Shown here: positions 8,389 through 15,936 of the stretch, piece after piece
Position numbering within the stretch: the stretch's first letter is position 1
Layout: each line of letters opens with the position of its first letter
IMG/VR virus record: IMGVR_UViG_3300025889_000485
Location: 1-33,651 of that record
Direction: 5' to 3' (one strand)
DNA from: a virus
Length of the DNA: 33,651 nucleotides
Translations under genes and position numbers: made by a program
The notes under the pieces: model-generated
Seen by the model: the letters and a program-made list of their open reading frames with translations, nothing else
Told to the model about the DNA's origin: nothing
Database searches by the model: none

Positions 8389-10943
8389 TGAGCAAACAAG
8401 ACTACGCGGCAAAGCTGCGCGAGATGATGGGCAATGCTTTCCAGCCTGCCCAGGAAGTGCCGCGTCTTGGTGAGCGGGACTACAAACAGGTTCTACGAGA
8501 TCAAATTCGAGAAGAAGCCATCGCCCGCGTTGAGCGAGGAGAGGAGCAGTTCCTTGACCAGAAGTTTATTGAGGACCAGCTAGGGGCTCGCGTTGTTGAC
8601 GCAGAGATCCCTGGGTTCCTCTTCCAGAACCAGCTTGCCGCTCGGGAAGAGCTGGACAGGGCAGTGAATTACGTCAGAGACTCTGGGCGGGTTCCAGAGG
8701 GTTCCCGAGTGGTCGGTGCCCAGAACCGTGAGGGCGGCTTTGAGGTGCTGTACCAGCCTCCCGGAGAGGGGGACTTCTACCGCGTGAACAAGCAAGGCCC
8801 CTCTCTTGGGGACATTGGTAAATACTCCCCTAACCCCTTTTCCTTGGAGACCTGGGGCGCCATTGCAGCAGAGCTAGCAGGCCCGAAGGGGCTGGGGCGC
8901 GCAGGGCGCTATGCGCTTGATGCCATCGCCGCTGGCTTGGGCCGCGGCGCAGACGAGTTGCTTGAGGACATTACCGTAGGTGACAAAGTAGACCCGGAGC
9001 GTTTACGTGATCGAGCTATTGAGTCTGGCTTTGTAGGCGCCATTGGACGAGGCGTTGGTGAGGCTGGGGAAGTCTTCGCAAACCTAGCCACGGGGCGCGG
9101 TCTGCGTCTAGGAGGCACTGGCCGTCCTGAAGTGGACTACGCAGCAGAGGCACTTAGCATTGCAGAGCGCCGTGGTCTGCCTCCGTTGTCTGCGGGTGAT
9201 TTATCCGTCTCCCCCATCCTAGGGCGGGCGGAGCGTCAGGCGCAGGCGCTTGTCCCTCGTGAGCAGCGGCGCGGCATTGATCGCCTCAATGCTTACTACC
9301 AAGAGGTGTACAACGCTGCGGACTTTGTGGAGCGTCCGACGGAAATATCTGATGCAGCTCTCAGCAGCATTGTCACGGGTGAGAAGAAGCGGCTTGAGCG
9401 GCAGCTTCGTCGAAACCTGCGCCAACAGGGACTGGATTTACGAGAGCAAACTCCAGAGCTGGGAGGTCGCGCTGTAGGCGAGGCCCTCCAAGGATACAAG
9501 TCGGCCACCGGAGAACGGGGCCGACGCTTGTACGATAATGCTTTCCGAATTGCTGAAGAAGATGGGATTACCTTCGACATCAGCCGCACCAAGCAAGCCG
9601 TGCAACAGGAGCTGGAGCCCCTTGTTCTGGATGCGCTGGAAAAGCAGCAAAACATCAGTGATCGTATCCAAGCTGTTATTGCTAACCCAGATGCTGCCTC
9701 TCCGCAGGAGCTGGAGTTAGTCAAAGAGTTTATAGCTAACGATCCCGAAACGGGCGAAATTATCATCCCGCGGGATTACGGCGCTGCTCTCAATAATGTC
9801 TTTGGCGCACTCCGAGAAGCAGATGCGGCCCAGGGCCCGCAGCGTGTTGAAGCCCTGCGCAAACTGGGCACTTACCTTCGAGAGCTTGGGGAGCCGTCGT
9901 CAGGGATTGCGCGCACTCCTGCGGAAGCGCGGGCTGTGCGTGTGCTGGGCAAACTTAACCAGGACTTGCAAGAGTCTGGTTCCGGGCGCTTTGCACAAGC
10001 GATTACGGAAGCAAACAATCTGTGGAAAGAGCGTAGCAGTGTACTAGGCAGCTTTAACTTCGTAGATAAGCTGGACGAGATCGGCGGCGGGGAAAAGATT
10101 TACCGCGCGCTGATGAACAACCCCACGGAAGAGGGTTTCCGGCAAGCCATGGGCCTTATGGGCGCAAAGCGTAAGTCGGAATTTCAGGCCGCCTTCCTGA
10201 ACGACATGATTAACAATCCGGGGACTATTGGCGGCAGGCTTGATGCTCTAGGTCCTGGAGTGCGTAACCAGATCCTACCGGAAAGCACTCAAGACGTTCT
10301 GCGCATTTACGAGCGCCAGATCGGGGCAATCAATTCTGATGTCATTTCCCAAGCCATTGGCAAGGAAGAACGTGCTACGGGGCTTATGCGCAGCATAATC
10401 CAGCGGGGGGATAAGCAGGCAATTAACCAGTCTATCCGCCAGGCGCGTATGTCCCCAGAAGAAGTGCGCCGTAACATCGTCATGTCGTTCCTTGACGAAA
10501 CCAGCAGCACAAAAGGCGGAACGCTTGTTCTCAACCCCGCTTCTTACGAGCGGGTGTTGAAGACGTACGAGGATAAAGGCTTGCTTAGCTACCTGACTCC
10601 TGAGCAGCGCAGCACTATGAGAGATGTAAACACGCTAACGTCCTTCCTGCGCAACAGCTCGGACGCGGGATCATCCATCGCTTCGGCAGAGATAGCGTCA
10701 CAGCAGGTAGGGGCGCTCAATAATCCCGGGAATGCGGTTAGCGCTCGATTGAAGCAGATTTACTTGAGCCTTGCTGCGAGACTGGCGAACAATCCCGCAT
10801 ATCTCAAAGCTACCATCGGGGTCCGCAAGCCGGAGGACTACACGAAGACAAGGGCTGCCTTGCTTGGTATAACTACTGCCATTGATGACGTGTTTGGGGA
10901 AGTGAAGCCGCGGCAGATAGAAGATCCCGAACCGCCGCTGTAA
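8388..10943 (+). CDS. Large structural protein, 851 aa, probable internal virion/ejection protein
   Basis: The last plus-strand gene of the left block, coupled to the gene before it by a 1-nt overlap, with GGAG upstream. Residues ~160-190 are Ala/Gly/Leu-rich and could meet a membrane. The rest alternates charged and hydrophobic helices (for example RQLRRNLRQQGLDLRE near 330-345). No transglycosylase or peptidase active-site motif was recognised, so it cannot be equated with T7 gp16. Large size and placement after the 1143- and 424-aa genes favour a DNA-ejection or core protein. It ends 10 nt before a strong stem-loop. Confidence 0.8.
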   Translation: MSKQDYAAKLREMMGNAFQPAQEVPRLGERDYKQVLRDQIREEAIARVERGEEQFLDQKFIEDQLGARVVDAEIPGFLFQNQLAAREELDRAVNYVRDSGRVPEGSRVVGAQNREGGFEVLYQPPGEGDFYRVNKQGPSLGDIGKYSPNPFSLETWGAIAAELAGPKGLGRAGRYALDAIAAGLGRGADELLEDITVGDKVDPERLRDRAIESGFVGAIGRGVGEAGEVFANLATGRGLRLGGTGRPEVDYAAEALSIAERRGLPPLSAGDLSVSPILGRAERQAQALVPREQRRGIDRLNAYYQEVYNAADFVERPTEISDAALSSIVTGEKKRLERQLRRNLRQQGLDLREQTPELGGRAVGEALQGYKSATGERGRRLYDNAFRIAEEDGITFDISRTKQAVQQELEPLVLDALEKQQNISDRIQAVIANPDAASPQELELVKEFIANDPETGEIIIPRDYGAALNNVFGALREADAAQGPQRVEALRKLGTYLRELGEPSSGIARTPAEARAVRVLGKLNQDLQESGSGRFAQAITEANNLWKERSSVLGSFNFVDKLDEIGGGEKIYRALMNNPTEEGFRQAMGLMGAKRKSEFQAAFLNDMINNPGTIGGRLDALGPGVRNQILPESTQDVLRIYERQIGAINSDVISQAIGKEERATGLMRSIIQRGDKQAINQSIRQARMSPEEVRRNIVMSFLDETSSTKGGTLVLNPASYERVLKTYEDKGLLSYLTPEQRSTMRDVNTLTSFLRNSSDAGSSIASAEIASQQVGALNNPGNAVSARLKQIYLSLAARLANNPAYLKATIGVRKPEDYTKTRAALLGITTAIDDVFGEVKPRQIEDPEPPL

Positions 10944-10952
10944 GAAGAGAGT

Positions 10953-11006
10953 CCCCCAGGCCCGACACAACATAAGGCCCGGGGGCGGCTCCCAGAGCTG
11001 GGGAGA
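10953..11006. terminator. Stem-loops between converging operons, candidate two-way terminator
   Basis: CCCCCAGGCC (10953-10962) pairs with GGCCCGGGGG (10976-10985), nine of ten pairs, with a 13-nt loop. A second stem CTCCC (10989-10993) / GGGAG (11001-11005) follows. The site lies exactly where the rightward structural operon and the leftward early operon meet. There is no clear T-tract on either strand, so Rho-dependent ending or RNA protection is also possible. Confidence 0.5.
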
Positions 11007-11064
11007 AAGCAGCCTGGGTTCCGATTACCTGCTAGCCCACACGAAATGGCGACGGGCGCTGAAG

Positions 11065-11259
11065 CTATTCCGTGCTTATGGACTTAGCAAGTAACACTCT
11101 AACTTTACGCCTCAAGTCCGGCTCCTTACCAAGGAAGGTATTGAGCCACTTGTCGGCATGTAACTGATTCCCCTCGATGGCCTTCTCTACCCAGATCTCG
11201 GCCCATCTTGCGACCATCTTAGGGTGTACCTTAGCCTTCCGAATCGGATCGGTAGGCAT
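11065..11259 (-). CDS. Hypothetical small protein, last gene of the early operon
   Basis: 64 residues (MPTDPIRKAKVHPKMVARWAE...), basic at the start and helical, with WVEKAIEGNQLHADKWLNTFLG in the middle. No family recognised. It overlaps the end of the upstream gene by 29 nt, as many genes in this operon do. The ribosome binding site is weak (GAAGG about 14 nt away), so expression may depend on translation of the gene before it. Confidence 0.55.
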   Translation of the reverse strand: MPTDPIRKAKVHPKMVARWAEIWVEKAIEGNQLHADKWLNTFLGKEPDLRRKVRVLLAKSISTE

Positions 11260-11722
11260 TTAATGCTCGCTTAGCCTTCTTGAGCGCTGTGTCCAGCTCT
11301 CTCAGCTCAACCTCAATAGCATAATACTTGGCTTCTAGATCTGCAATCTGTTTTTCTGTGCCTTCGACGACCGCTTGAAGTTGGTCTTCAATCGTCTCTG
11401 GAGCCACCGCAGTTGGCGGTTGGCTTCCTTCACTCCGTCCGGCTTCTCCATCTTCCCGTCCGCCAGCAGGCGCAGGTGTAGCCGCGCTGCTGCCATCCTC
11501 AGTCGCTTTACCTGTTTGCCCCGCACTTAACTCCTCCTCCTGCCTTTCAAACTCCGCCTTGACCAGCTCATGCCACCGAGTGGCTAGGTCAGCGTTCAGC
11601 TTGCCCTTGAATTCGGCAAACACCGCCTTGCCCATCGGCATAAGGTGGGCAGGGATACGTATCCCCGTGTCTGTAGTTTCTGTCAGGTCAAGGACCTGAG
11701 CAAAGCTCTCTGGATTAAGCAC
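11231..11722 (-). CDS. Hypothetical protein with C-terminal coiled coil
   Basis: 163 residues from a GTG start with GAGGGAGAA at good distance. Three parts are visible: a folded-looking N-terminal ~70 residues (RIPAHLMPMGKAVFAEFKGK), a low-complexity Ala/Gly/Pro/Glu linker (about 70-105), and a long heptad-like helix (about 110-158, KQIADLEAKYYAIEVELREL). No enzyme motif. The layout suits a dimeric adaptor or DNA/protein-binding accessory factor, but this is only a structural reading. Confidence 0.8.
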   Translation of the reverse strand: MLNPESFAQVLDLTETTDTGIRIPAHLMPMGKAVFAEFKGKLNADLATRWHELVKAEFERQEEELSAGQTGKATEDGSSAATPAPAGGREDGEAGRSEGSQPPTAVAPETIEDQLQAVVEGTEKQIADLEAKYYAIEVELRELDTALKKAKRALNAYRSDSEG

Positions 11723-11734
11723 CTGTGTTCTCCC

Positions 11735-12481
11735 TCACAAGAGCAGATTCTCGCTTGATTTGTAGAGTACCACACGCCCCCTTGAGTTTGCACCACAATC
11801 CATGCACTTGTAGCGCTGGTAGGCGTTGCTGCGCGCTGGGCGCTCCACACCGCGCTTCTGGACGCTGGTGCCCCCGCAGTTCGGGCACACGGGCTCCTGG
11901 GGGTTGTCTATGTACAGTCCCCGGTTGGGGTGGTTCTTGATCCACGGGCGCAGGTAGCGATACAGCTCCTCCAGCACCACGATGTCCTGGCAGTTGTACT
12001 TCTTCATCACGGCCTGGGCCTTTTTGTCCCCGGCCATCACCTCTTCCCAGAGCTGCATACCCTTGTGCTCGGTCTTCCGCTGGAGCCCCAGCTCCGAGGC
12101 GACGGAATCCATCGAGTTGCTAAGGAAGCGGAAGTTCTGGCGCACGATCTGGAACATATCGAGCTGGTGGTAGTTGGTCGGAGGGCTGAGGCCAAGGATG
12201 GCAAACTCGCGGTTCAGGGTGGGGATGTCAAACTTCTTGCCGTTGTAGTGGACCACCATGTCGGCTTGATCCAGTAGCTCGTAGGCTTGCCGGATCATCT
12301 CCTCGTGGCCGTGCTGCCACTCGCTGGCAAAGTGAATCTTCTTCTTCCCCTCCCACCGTGCTGCCCAGCACAGGGTGTACCCTCTATCGACTACTTGGCT
12401 GATCGGTACAAAGCGTGTCTTGAGGCCCCATATTCGGGCCGTGGCGGGTGCTGTTTCGATGTCAATATACAGCACGTTCAT
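11735..12481 (-). CDS. DEDDy-type 3'-5' exonuclease (DnaQ/RNase H-like fold) with C-terminal zinc ribbon
   Basis: 248 residues starting MNVLYIDIETAP; a longer frame to 12655 runs into the neighbour and is rejected. Exo I is D7/E9 in YIDIET, Exo II is D85 in NGKKFDIPTLN, and Exo III is Y162-x3-D166 in YNCQD, so all metal ligands of a DEDDy nuclease are present. Cys199/202 (CPNC) and Cys226/229 (CMDC) form a zinc ribbon. The enzyme should remove nucleotides from 3' ends. It is separate from the polymerase, which has its own exonuclease domain. It could trim recombination intermediates or degrade host nucleic acid. The ribosome binding site is GAGGTG, and the gene follows the DUF3310 gene by 2 nt. 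Confidence 0.85.
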   Translation of the reverse strand: MNVLYIDIETAPATARIWGLKTRFVPISQVVDRGYTLCWAARWEGKKKIHFASEWQHGHEEMIRQAYELLDQADMVVHYNGKKFDIPTLNREFAILGLSPPTNYHQLDMFQIVRQNFRFLSNSMDSVASELGLQRKTEHKGMQLWEEVMAGDKKAQAVMKKYNCQDIVVLEELYRYLRPWIKNHPNRGLYIDNPQEPVCPNCGGTSVQKRGVERPARSNAYQRYKCMDCGANSRGRVVLYKSSENLLL

Positions 12482-12483
12482 AG

Positions 12484-12711
12484 CTACACCTCGTCTTGTA
12501 TGCTCAACAAATAGTCGATATACCACCGGGCCTTCTTCAGATCCTCGGCCCCGTTCTTCTGCTTCCAACGCCACAAATACTTGATGACGTTGGCAGTACA
12601 TACGGCCTCGATACCCTTCAGATTGACCGTCGCGGCAGCCAGAGCCTGGATGCACTCTATGTCCCCCGCCGTATAGTGGGCGGGGTGGTTTACGCGATCT
12701 ACTTCAGCCAT
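12484..12711 (-). CDS. DUF3310 family protein (possible nucleotide kinase-associated)
   Basis: 75 residues beginning MAEVDRVNHPAHYTAGDIECI. The pattern VNHPAHY-x-G-x-IE, then NVIKYLWRWKQKNGAEDLKKARWYIDYL is the complete signature of DUF3310, a small helical family very common in phages. Homologues are often labelled nucleotide kinase without strong evidence. ATG at 12711 fits the family start; a TTG 30 nt upstream is possible. It overlaps the endonuclease I gene by 13 nt. Confidence 0.9.
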   Translation of the reverse strand: MAEVDRVNHPAHYTAGDIECIQALAAATVNLKGIEAVCTANVIKYLWRWKQKNGAEDLKKARWYIDYLLSIQDEV

Positions 12712-13106
12712 TCCTTGGGTATCCCGTCGTCTACAAAGCAATAGAGAAAGCCGTTCTTGTCACACCACTCGCTGTATCGCGTCTTGGAGGACGCGCTCAG
12801 CTTGTTATCCACCTTGAAGACAAAGCGGATGTCGATGTCGGGGTGTTGCTCCTTCAGCAGAAGGTGCTTCACCCGGTCCGCCTGGGTAAGGCGTCCCTTC
12901 GCCTCAAGGATCACTCCGTTAGGCAGCACAAAGTCGGGTAGGTAGTGCCTGACCTTGGGCTGGTAAGGAAGCTGCTTCTCCTTGGGCTCGTACTCGTACT
13001 CAGTCTTCAGATCCTTCAGGGCATTGCTGACCTGATGCTCTAGCCCGGATCTAAATCCCTTCTTCAGGGCTATCGCCCGCGTCCTCGACCGTACTCTTCG
13101 CGGCAT
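12699..13106 (-). CDS. Endonuclease I, T7 gp3-like Holliday-junction resolvase
   Basis: 135 residues. It resolves four-way junctions and branched DNA during replication and packaging, and in T7 also helps break host DNA. The catalytic set is complete: Glu23 in SGLEHQ, Asp58 in YLPDF, Glu68 and Lys70 in ILEAKG. The spacing equals that of T7 endonuclease I (E20, D55, E65, K67) with a constant offset of three. The start MPRRVRSRTRAIALKKG was chosen because it gives the family length; the frame continues open for 53 codons upstream inside the neighbouring gene. Overlaps both neighbours. Confidence 0.9.
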   Translation of the reverse strand: MPRRVRSRTRAIALKKGFRSGLEHQVSNALKDLKTEYEYEPKEKQLPYQPKVRHYLPDFVLPNGVILEAKGRLTQADRVKHLLLKEQHPDIDIRFVFKVDNKLSASSKTRYSEWCDKNGFLYCFVDDGIPKEWLK

Positions 13107-13371
13107 TTCGCTTCCGTCCTCGTGCAGGGGCACTCTCTTCCGTAAGGAACGAGGGCGCTGGTACATCAATTCCCTGTGACTGTTTGGCCTCCCTCGCGGC
13201 CTTACACCACTTGTCGAACTCTTTAGCTTTCTCGGCAAAGGCCAGGATGGCCTCTTTCTCGGCATCGGTTCCCTCCCACTCCGCTGCGTAGAAGTTTTGG
13301 TCCGGCTCGGCTACGTACACGTTTTGGCCTCGTTTGAGCGAGAGCCACACTCGGTTACCTGGCATTTTCAT
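13051..13371 (-). CDS. Hypothetical protein, 106 aa
   Basis: Starts MKMPGNRVWLSLKRGQNVYVAEPDQN, then a Glu/Lys/Ala-rich helix (AEKEAILAFAEKAKEF), and a basic and acidic low-complexity tail (ARGRKRNAAKSTVEDAGDSPEEGI). GGAG sits 8 nt upstream of the ATG. The start overlaps the previous stop by 1 nt (TGATG), and the last 56 nt overlap the endonuclease I gene. No family recognised. Confidence 0.75.
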   Translation of the reverse strand: MKMPGNRVWLSLKRGQNVYVAEPDQNFYAAEWEGTDAEKEAILAFAEKAKEFDKWCKAAREAKQSQGIDVPAPSFLTEESAPARGRKRNAAKSTVEDAGDSPEEGI

Positions 13372-13550
13372 CAGTCTGTCTCCGGTTTTTCAAGGTTCTT
13401 AACGGCGTCCATAAGGACGGTTACAAGGCCTCGCTCGATAAAGTATTGTGCTGCTACCGGGCTCATGTCCACGGTAAGCGTTGCGCTGCCGTCTTCATTC
13501 TCCTCGACGCTCAGCACGTCCACGCTAAAGTTGGCGTCTTTAATCATCAT
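13371..13550 (-). CDS. Small hypothetical protein, 59 aa
   Basis: A short reading frame with one of the best ribosome binding sites in the window (CGGAGGGA directly before ATG ATG). The product reads MMIKDANFSVDVLSVEEN, then GSATLTVDMSPVAAQYFIER and a short helix. It looks like a compact alpha/beta fold. It is coupled at both ends to neighbours (11-nt overlap upstream, 1-nt overlap downstream). No family recognised. Confidence 0.75.
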   Translation of the reverse strand: MMIKDANFSVDVLSVEENEDGSATLTVDMSPVAAQYFIERGLVTVLMDAVKNLEKPETD

Positions 13551-13746
13551 TCCCTCCGTACCAGTCCAGCACGCACTTAAGCGCCTTAGCTAGCTTCTTG
13601 AGCTGCTTGGTGTTCTCCTCACGGTCATAGGAAAACATCCCAAGCCTGCCGTTATCTAGGTCTTCCTTGATCCACCCAAGCTGTTGGGATAGCTCCTTAA
13701 CTATGATGGACTCAATCTGCTCGTCACACACTTCAATGGTTATCAT
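13540..13746 (-). CDS. Small hypothetical protein, 68 aa
   Basis: MITIEVCDEQIESIIVKELSQ at the start and LKKLAKALKCVLDWYGG at the end: an acidic, helical protein of a kind common in phage early operons. The ATG at 13746 overlaps the preceding TGA and follows AGGGAGAAG; a GTG one codon upstream is the alternative. Function unknown. Confidence 0.8.
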   Translation of the reverse strand: MITIEVCDEQIESIIVKELSQQLGWIKEDLDNGRLGMFSYDREENTKQLKKLAKALKCVLDWYGGNDD

Positions 13747-13967
13747 CACTCTTCTCCCTTTGCTTTTGCGATTGCTGCGTGGGCCTCAACTACGGTCAAC
13801 GAGTTGTCAGAAACATGACCCCGCTTTTCCAGCAGCGAGACCGTTGCCTCCAGCGCTTCCAGCAGCTCTGGCGCCGCAGCGGCCAAGTGGAGGGCTTTTT
13901 GGGCGCCGGGCATCGTATTGGCATCGACGTAGTAGCGCTCGTCGTCGCGGCGAATCTTCCAGCTCAT
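13746..13967 (-). CDS. Small hypothetical protein, 73 aa
   Basis: MSWKIRRDDERYYVDANTMP, then an Ala/Leu-rich helix (AAAAPELLEALEATVSLLE). The segment APELLEALE is a frequent motif in small phage proteins of unknown role. AAGGGAGAAG precedes the ATG. This is the first gene after the 149-nt gap behind the 5'-exonuclease gene, so it may be read from its own promoter. Confidence 0.8.
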   Translation of the reverse strand: MSWKIRRDDERYYVDANTMPGAQKALHLAAAAPELLEALEATVSLLEKRGHVSDNSLTVVEAHAAIAKAKGEE

Positions 13968-13995
13968 TGATCTTCTCCCTTTGTGTCCATCAAGG

Positions 13996-14088
13996 CCCCT
14001 TAACGGGGATAGCGAACCCTAAAGTAATCCTTACAAGTTGCACTTTCCTGCGCATAGTTTGCGGTGATTGGCACACTTTTCTGCGCAT
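13996..14088 (-). promoter_or_regulatory. Intergenic control candidate: small hairpin plus two direct repeats
   Basis: The gap 13968-14116 is the largest inside the early operon. On the plus strand CACTTTCCTGCGCAT (14041-14055) and CACTTTTCTGCGCAT (14074-14088) match at 14 of 15 bases, 33 bp apart, about three helical turns. A CCCC/GGGG mini-hairpin (13996-14008) lies between them and the next start codon. They could be a tandem operator or activator site for an internal promoter serving the last early genes. No -35/-10 pair was convincing. Confidence 0.4.
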
Positions 14089-14116
14089 GTGTGAACTACA
14101 GTACACACTCCAGTGC

Positions 14117-14998
14117 CTATTCCGCCCACTCCTCGTGGTCGGGCTTCGGAGGCATCCACATCTCTCCGTGGTACGTCTGCATCCACAGCAGGCGGCCCAC
14201 CTCGATTATCATCTCGTCGGCCTTGTCTCCGTACTCTTTCTCGTACGCTTTGCGCACCACCTCGTACATCTCGTATTCGGTGTAGTGCGGGGGATCGTCA
14301 ATGAAGGGCAGCATCTTCTCCGCCGTCTTCTTACCGATGCCCTTGATCCCGGGAATGTTATCTACGCTGTCCCCGGTTAGCATCTGGCGCCAGAAATAGA
14401 CGGGCGCATCACAATCGGCAACGTAGTAGGACTCGCGCTTGACGTAGTTGTAGTGGAACCCGGGCACCATATCCAAGTCCTTATCAATGGTGCAGATAAC
14501 GCTGTCCTCGCCGCGGTCTCGGGACTCGTGCTGGTAGATGCTCAGCAGGTCGTCTGCCTCGCAGTTATCCGACGTCACGACCTCGTAGGTCTTGACCATG
14601 AAGTCCTTGATAGCCTGAGCGTGGATAGGCTTGTGGGTCTCGTCCCGGTTCCCCTTGTAGGGAAGGGTCTTGGCTACGTCAAAACGGAAGTTTTTCTTGC
14701 CAGACAGGAAGCCGATCATACTGTCCAAGCCAACGTGCAGATCCTTGCACGTCGTCTCAAGCATCGACTTCACGTTGTATAGCGCGTTCTGCACAGGTTC
14801 GGGCGTCACGCGCTTCTCAATGATGGGCTGGTAGCCTTCGCCTTGCAGCTCAGCAACCCGCTCCTTGGCGAGAGAGGCTTTGTTGTACCAGTTGGTGATC
14901 TCCTCCCCTGCTTCTTCGTAGTGGACCGCGTACTCCGTGGTCTGCGCAGCAAACCCCGCTCGGTACACTATCGGGTCAAGATCGACCAGTACCAGCAT
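14117..14998 (-). CDS. 5'-3' exonuclease, FEN1/T7 gp6-like
   Basis: 293 residues of the flap endonuclease/5'-nuclease family, which removes RNA primers and degrades DNA from 5' ends. Acidic metal-binding residues are in place: D6/D8 in LVDLDPI, the E147-x-D149-D150 cluster in CEADDLL, D172/D174 in IDKDLDM, and D210/D213 in GDSVDNIPG. The helix-hairpin-helix GIKGIGKKTAEKML follows at 218-230 and contacts DNA. Its start overlaps the previous stop by 1 nt. It is grouped with SSB, polymerase and endonuclease I as in T7-type replication modules. Confidence 0.93.
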   Translation of the reverse strand: MLVLVDLDPIVYRAGFAAQTTEYAVHYEEAGEEITNWYNKASLAKERVAELQGEGYQPIIEKRVTPEPVQNALYNVKSMLETTCKDLHVGLDSMIGFLSGKKNFRFDVAKTLPYKGNRDETHKPIHAQAIKDFMVKTYEVVTSDNCEADDLLSIYQHESRDRGEDSVICTIDKDLDMVPGFHYNYVKRESYYVADCDAPVYFWRQMLTGDSVDNIPGIKGIGKKTAEKMLPFIDDPPHYTEYEMYEVVRKAYEKEYGDKADEMIIEVGRLLWMQTYHGEMWMPPKPDHEEWAE

Positions 14999-15282
14999 CA
15001 GTGGACCTCCTCGTCCTCTTCTTCCTGCTGGAACTCAATCCACTCCCAGGGCTTGCCCTGCATGGTTATGCTGAAGTACACACAGTTGTGGATTGCCTCA
15101 GGAAGGACAACGGTGCGCATCTCTACCATGCCCGTCTGCTTATTGACGACGGCGTAGTAATTCTCGAACTCGTTGCCATGGGAATAGCAAACCGCCCCGT
15201 CCTCGTTGAGGCGGTCTGCTTCGTAACTTCCTGCCGTGACCAGAATGACCCGGTATAGGTCTGATTCAAAGATAGAAGTCAC
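14998..15282 (-). CDS. Hypothetical protein, 94 aa, in the replication cluster
   Basis: MTSIFESDLYRVILVTAGSY at the start, a beta-rich middle (YYAVVNKQTGMVEMRTVVLP) and a very acidic tail (FQQEEEDEEVH). It lies between the ssDNA-binding candidate and the 5'-exonuclease, ending on the exonuclease start codon. The acidic tail is DNA-mimic-like or a protein-interaction tail. No family name is supported. Confidence 0.8.
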   Translation of the reverse strand: MTSIFESDLYRVILVTAGSYEADRLNEDGAVCYSHGNEFENYYAVVNKQTGMVEMRTVVLPEAIHNCVYFSITMQGKPWEWIEFQQEEEDEEVH

Positions 15283-15284
15283 GA

Positions 15285-15932
15285 TCAGTCGTCCGTGAAC
15301 TCTTCTTCAATCAGATCGTCCTCCGCAGCCCCGGCCTTGGAAGGGCCGTTGGCAAGGATCTCGCTGAGACGCTTGTGGGCGTTCATCGAGTCCACGAAGA
15401 AGCGATCAGTGACCTGATCCACATACTCCAGCAGCAGATCAAGGCGCTCGCCTTTCTTCTGCCCAAGGCTTAGAGCATCGTTAGCCAGGGCGGCAGCCAC
15501 AAGAGTTACTGCTCGCTCCTGGGAGGCAGAGAAGGACATGCGGGGTACGTCAACTTCTTGGTATCGCTTGTCCTTCTGGAGATCCCGGGCCTCCTTCTCG
15601 GCCCAGTACCCGTCCCGGGTTTGTCCCCCACCACCAGCAGCTGGTGCGGGGCGTCCACCGCCTTGACGGTTAGCAGCGCGAGGAGCGCCACTCTGGCGAG
15701 GAGGCGCCGAAGGTGCCCCACCCGCGACAAGAGAATCGTAATCCACGTTTCCTTTGTCGTCGTTCTCAAAAGAGATCACGTCTCCTTGCTGGAAGGTGGG
15801 CTTCTTACGGCCCAACCGGAACCAGCGACGGCTCGAATCAATCTGGAAACTCCAAAGCAGCACCGGACCATTACGCCCGTCGAACTCTTTGCTTTCTACA
15901 CTTGTTACGGTACCGCTGTTTTGATAGCTCAC
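15285..15932 (-). CDS. Probable single-stranded DNA-binding protein (OB-fold, acidic tail)
   Basis: 215 residues from GTG at 15932, with AAGGGAG 9 nt upstream and 4 nt after the polymerase stop. The longer frame to 16004 overlaps the polymerase and lacks a good site. Residues ~1-65 look like an OB-fold barrel (VSYQNSGTVTSVESKEFDG..., WFRLGRKKPTFQQGDVISF), followed by a Gly/Pro/Arg-rich linker (about 70-105) and a helical region. The C-terminus DDLIEEEFTDD is acidic with an aromatic residue, as in SSB tails that recruit replication enzymes. Position next to PolA supports the role; sequence homology was not tested. Confidence 0.7.
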   Translation of the reverse strand: MSYQNSGTVTSVESKEFDGRNGPVLLWSFQIDSSRRWFRLGRKKPTFQQGDVISFENDDKGNVDYDSLVAGGAPSAPPRQSGAPRAANRQGGGRPAPAAGGGGQTRDGYWAEKEARDLQKDKRYQEVDVPRMSFSASQERAVTLVAAALANDALSLGQKKGERLDLLLEYVDQVTDRFFVDSMNAHKRLSEILANGPSKAGAAEDDLIEEEFTDD

Positions 15933-15936
15933 TTGG

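Noticed and set aside
10988-11040. tRNA-like stretch with GGTTCCGATTACC
   Set aside because: No acceptor stem, D-arm or anticodon arm can be folded around it.
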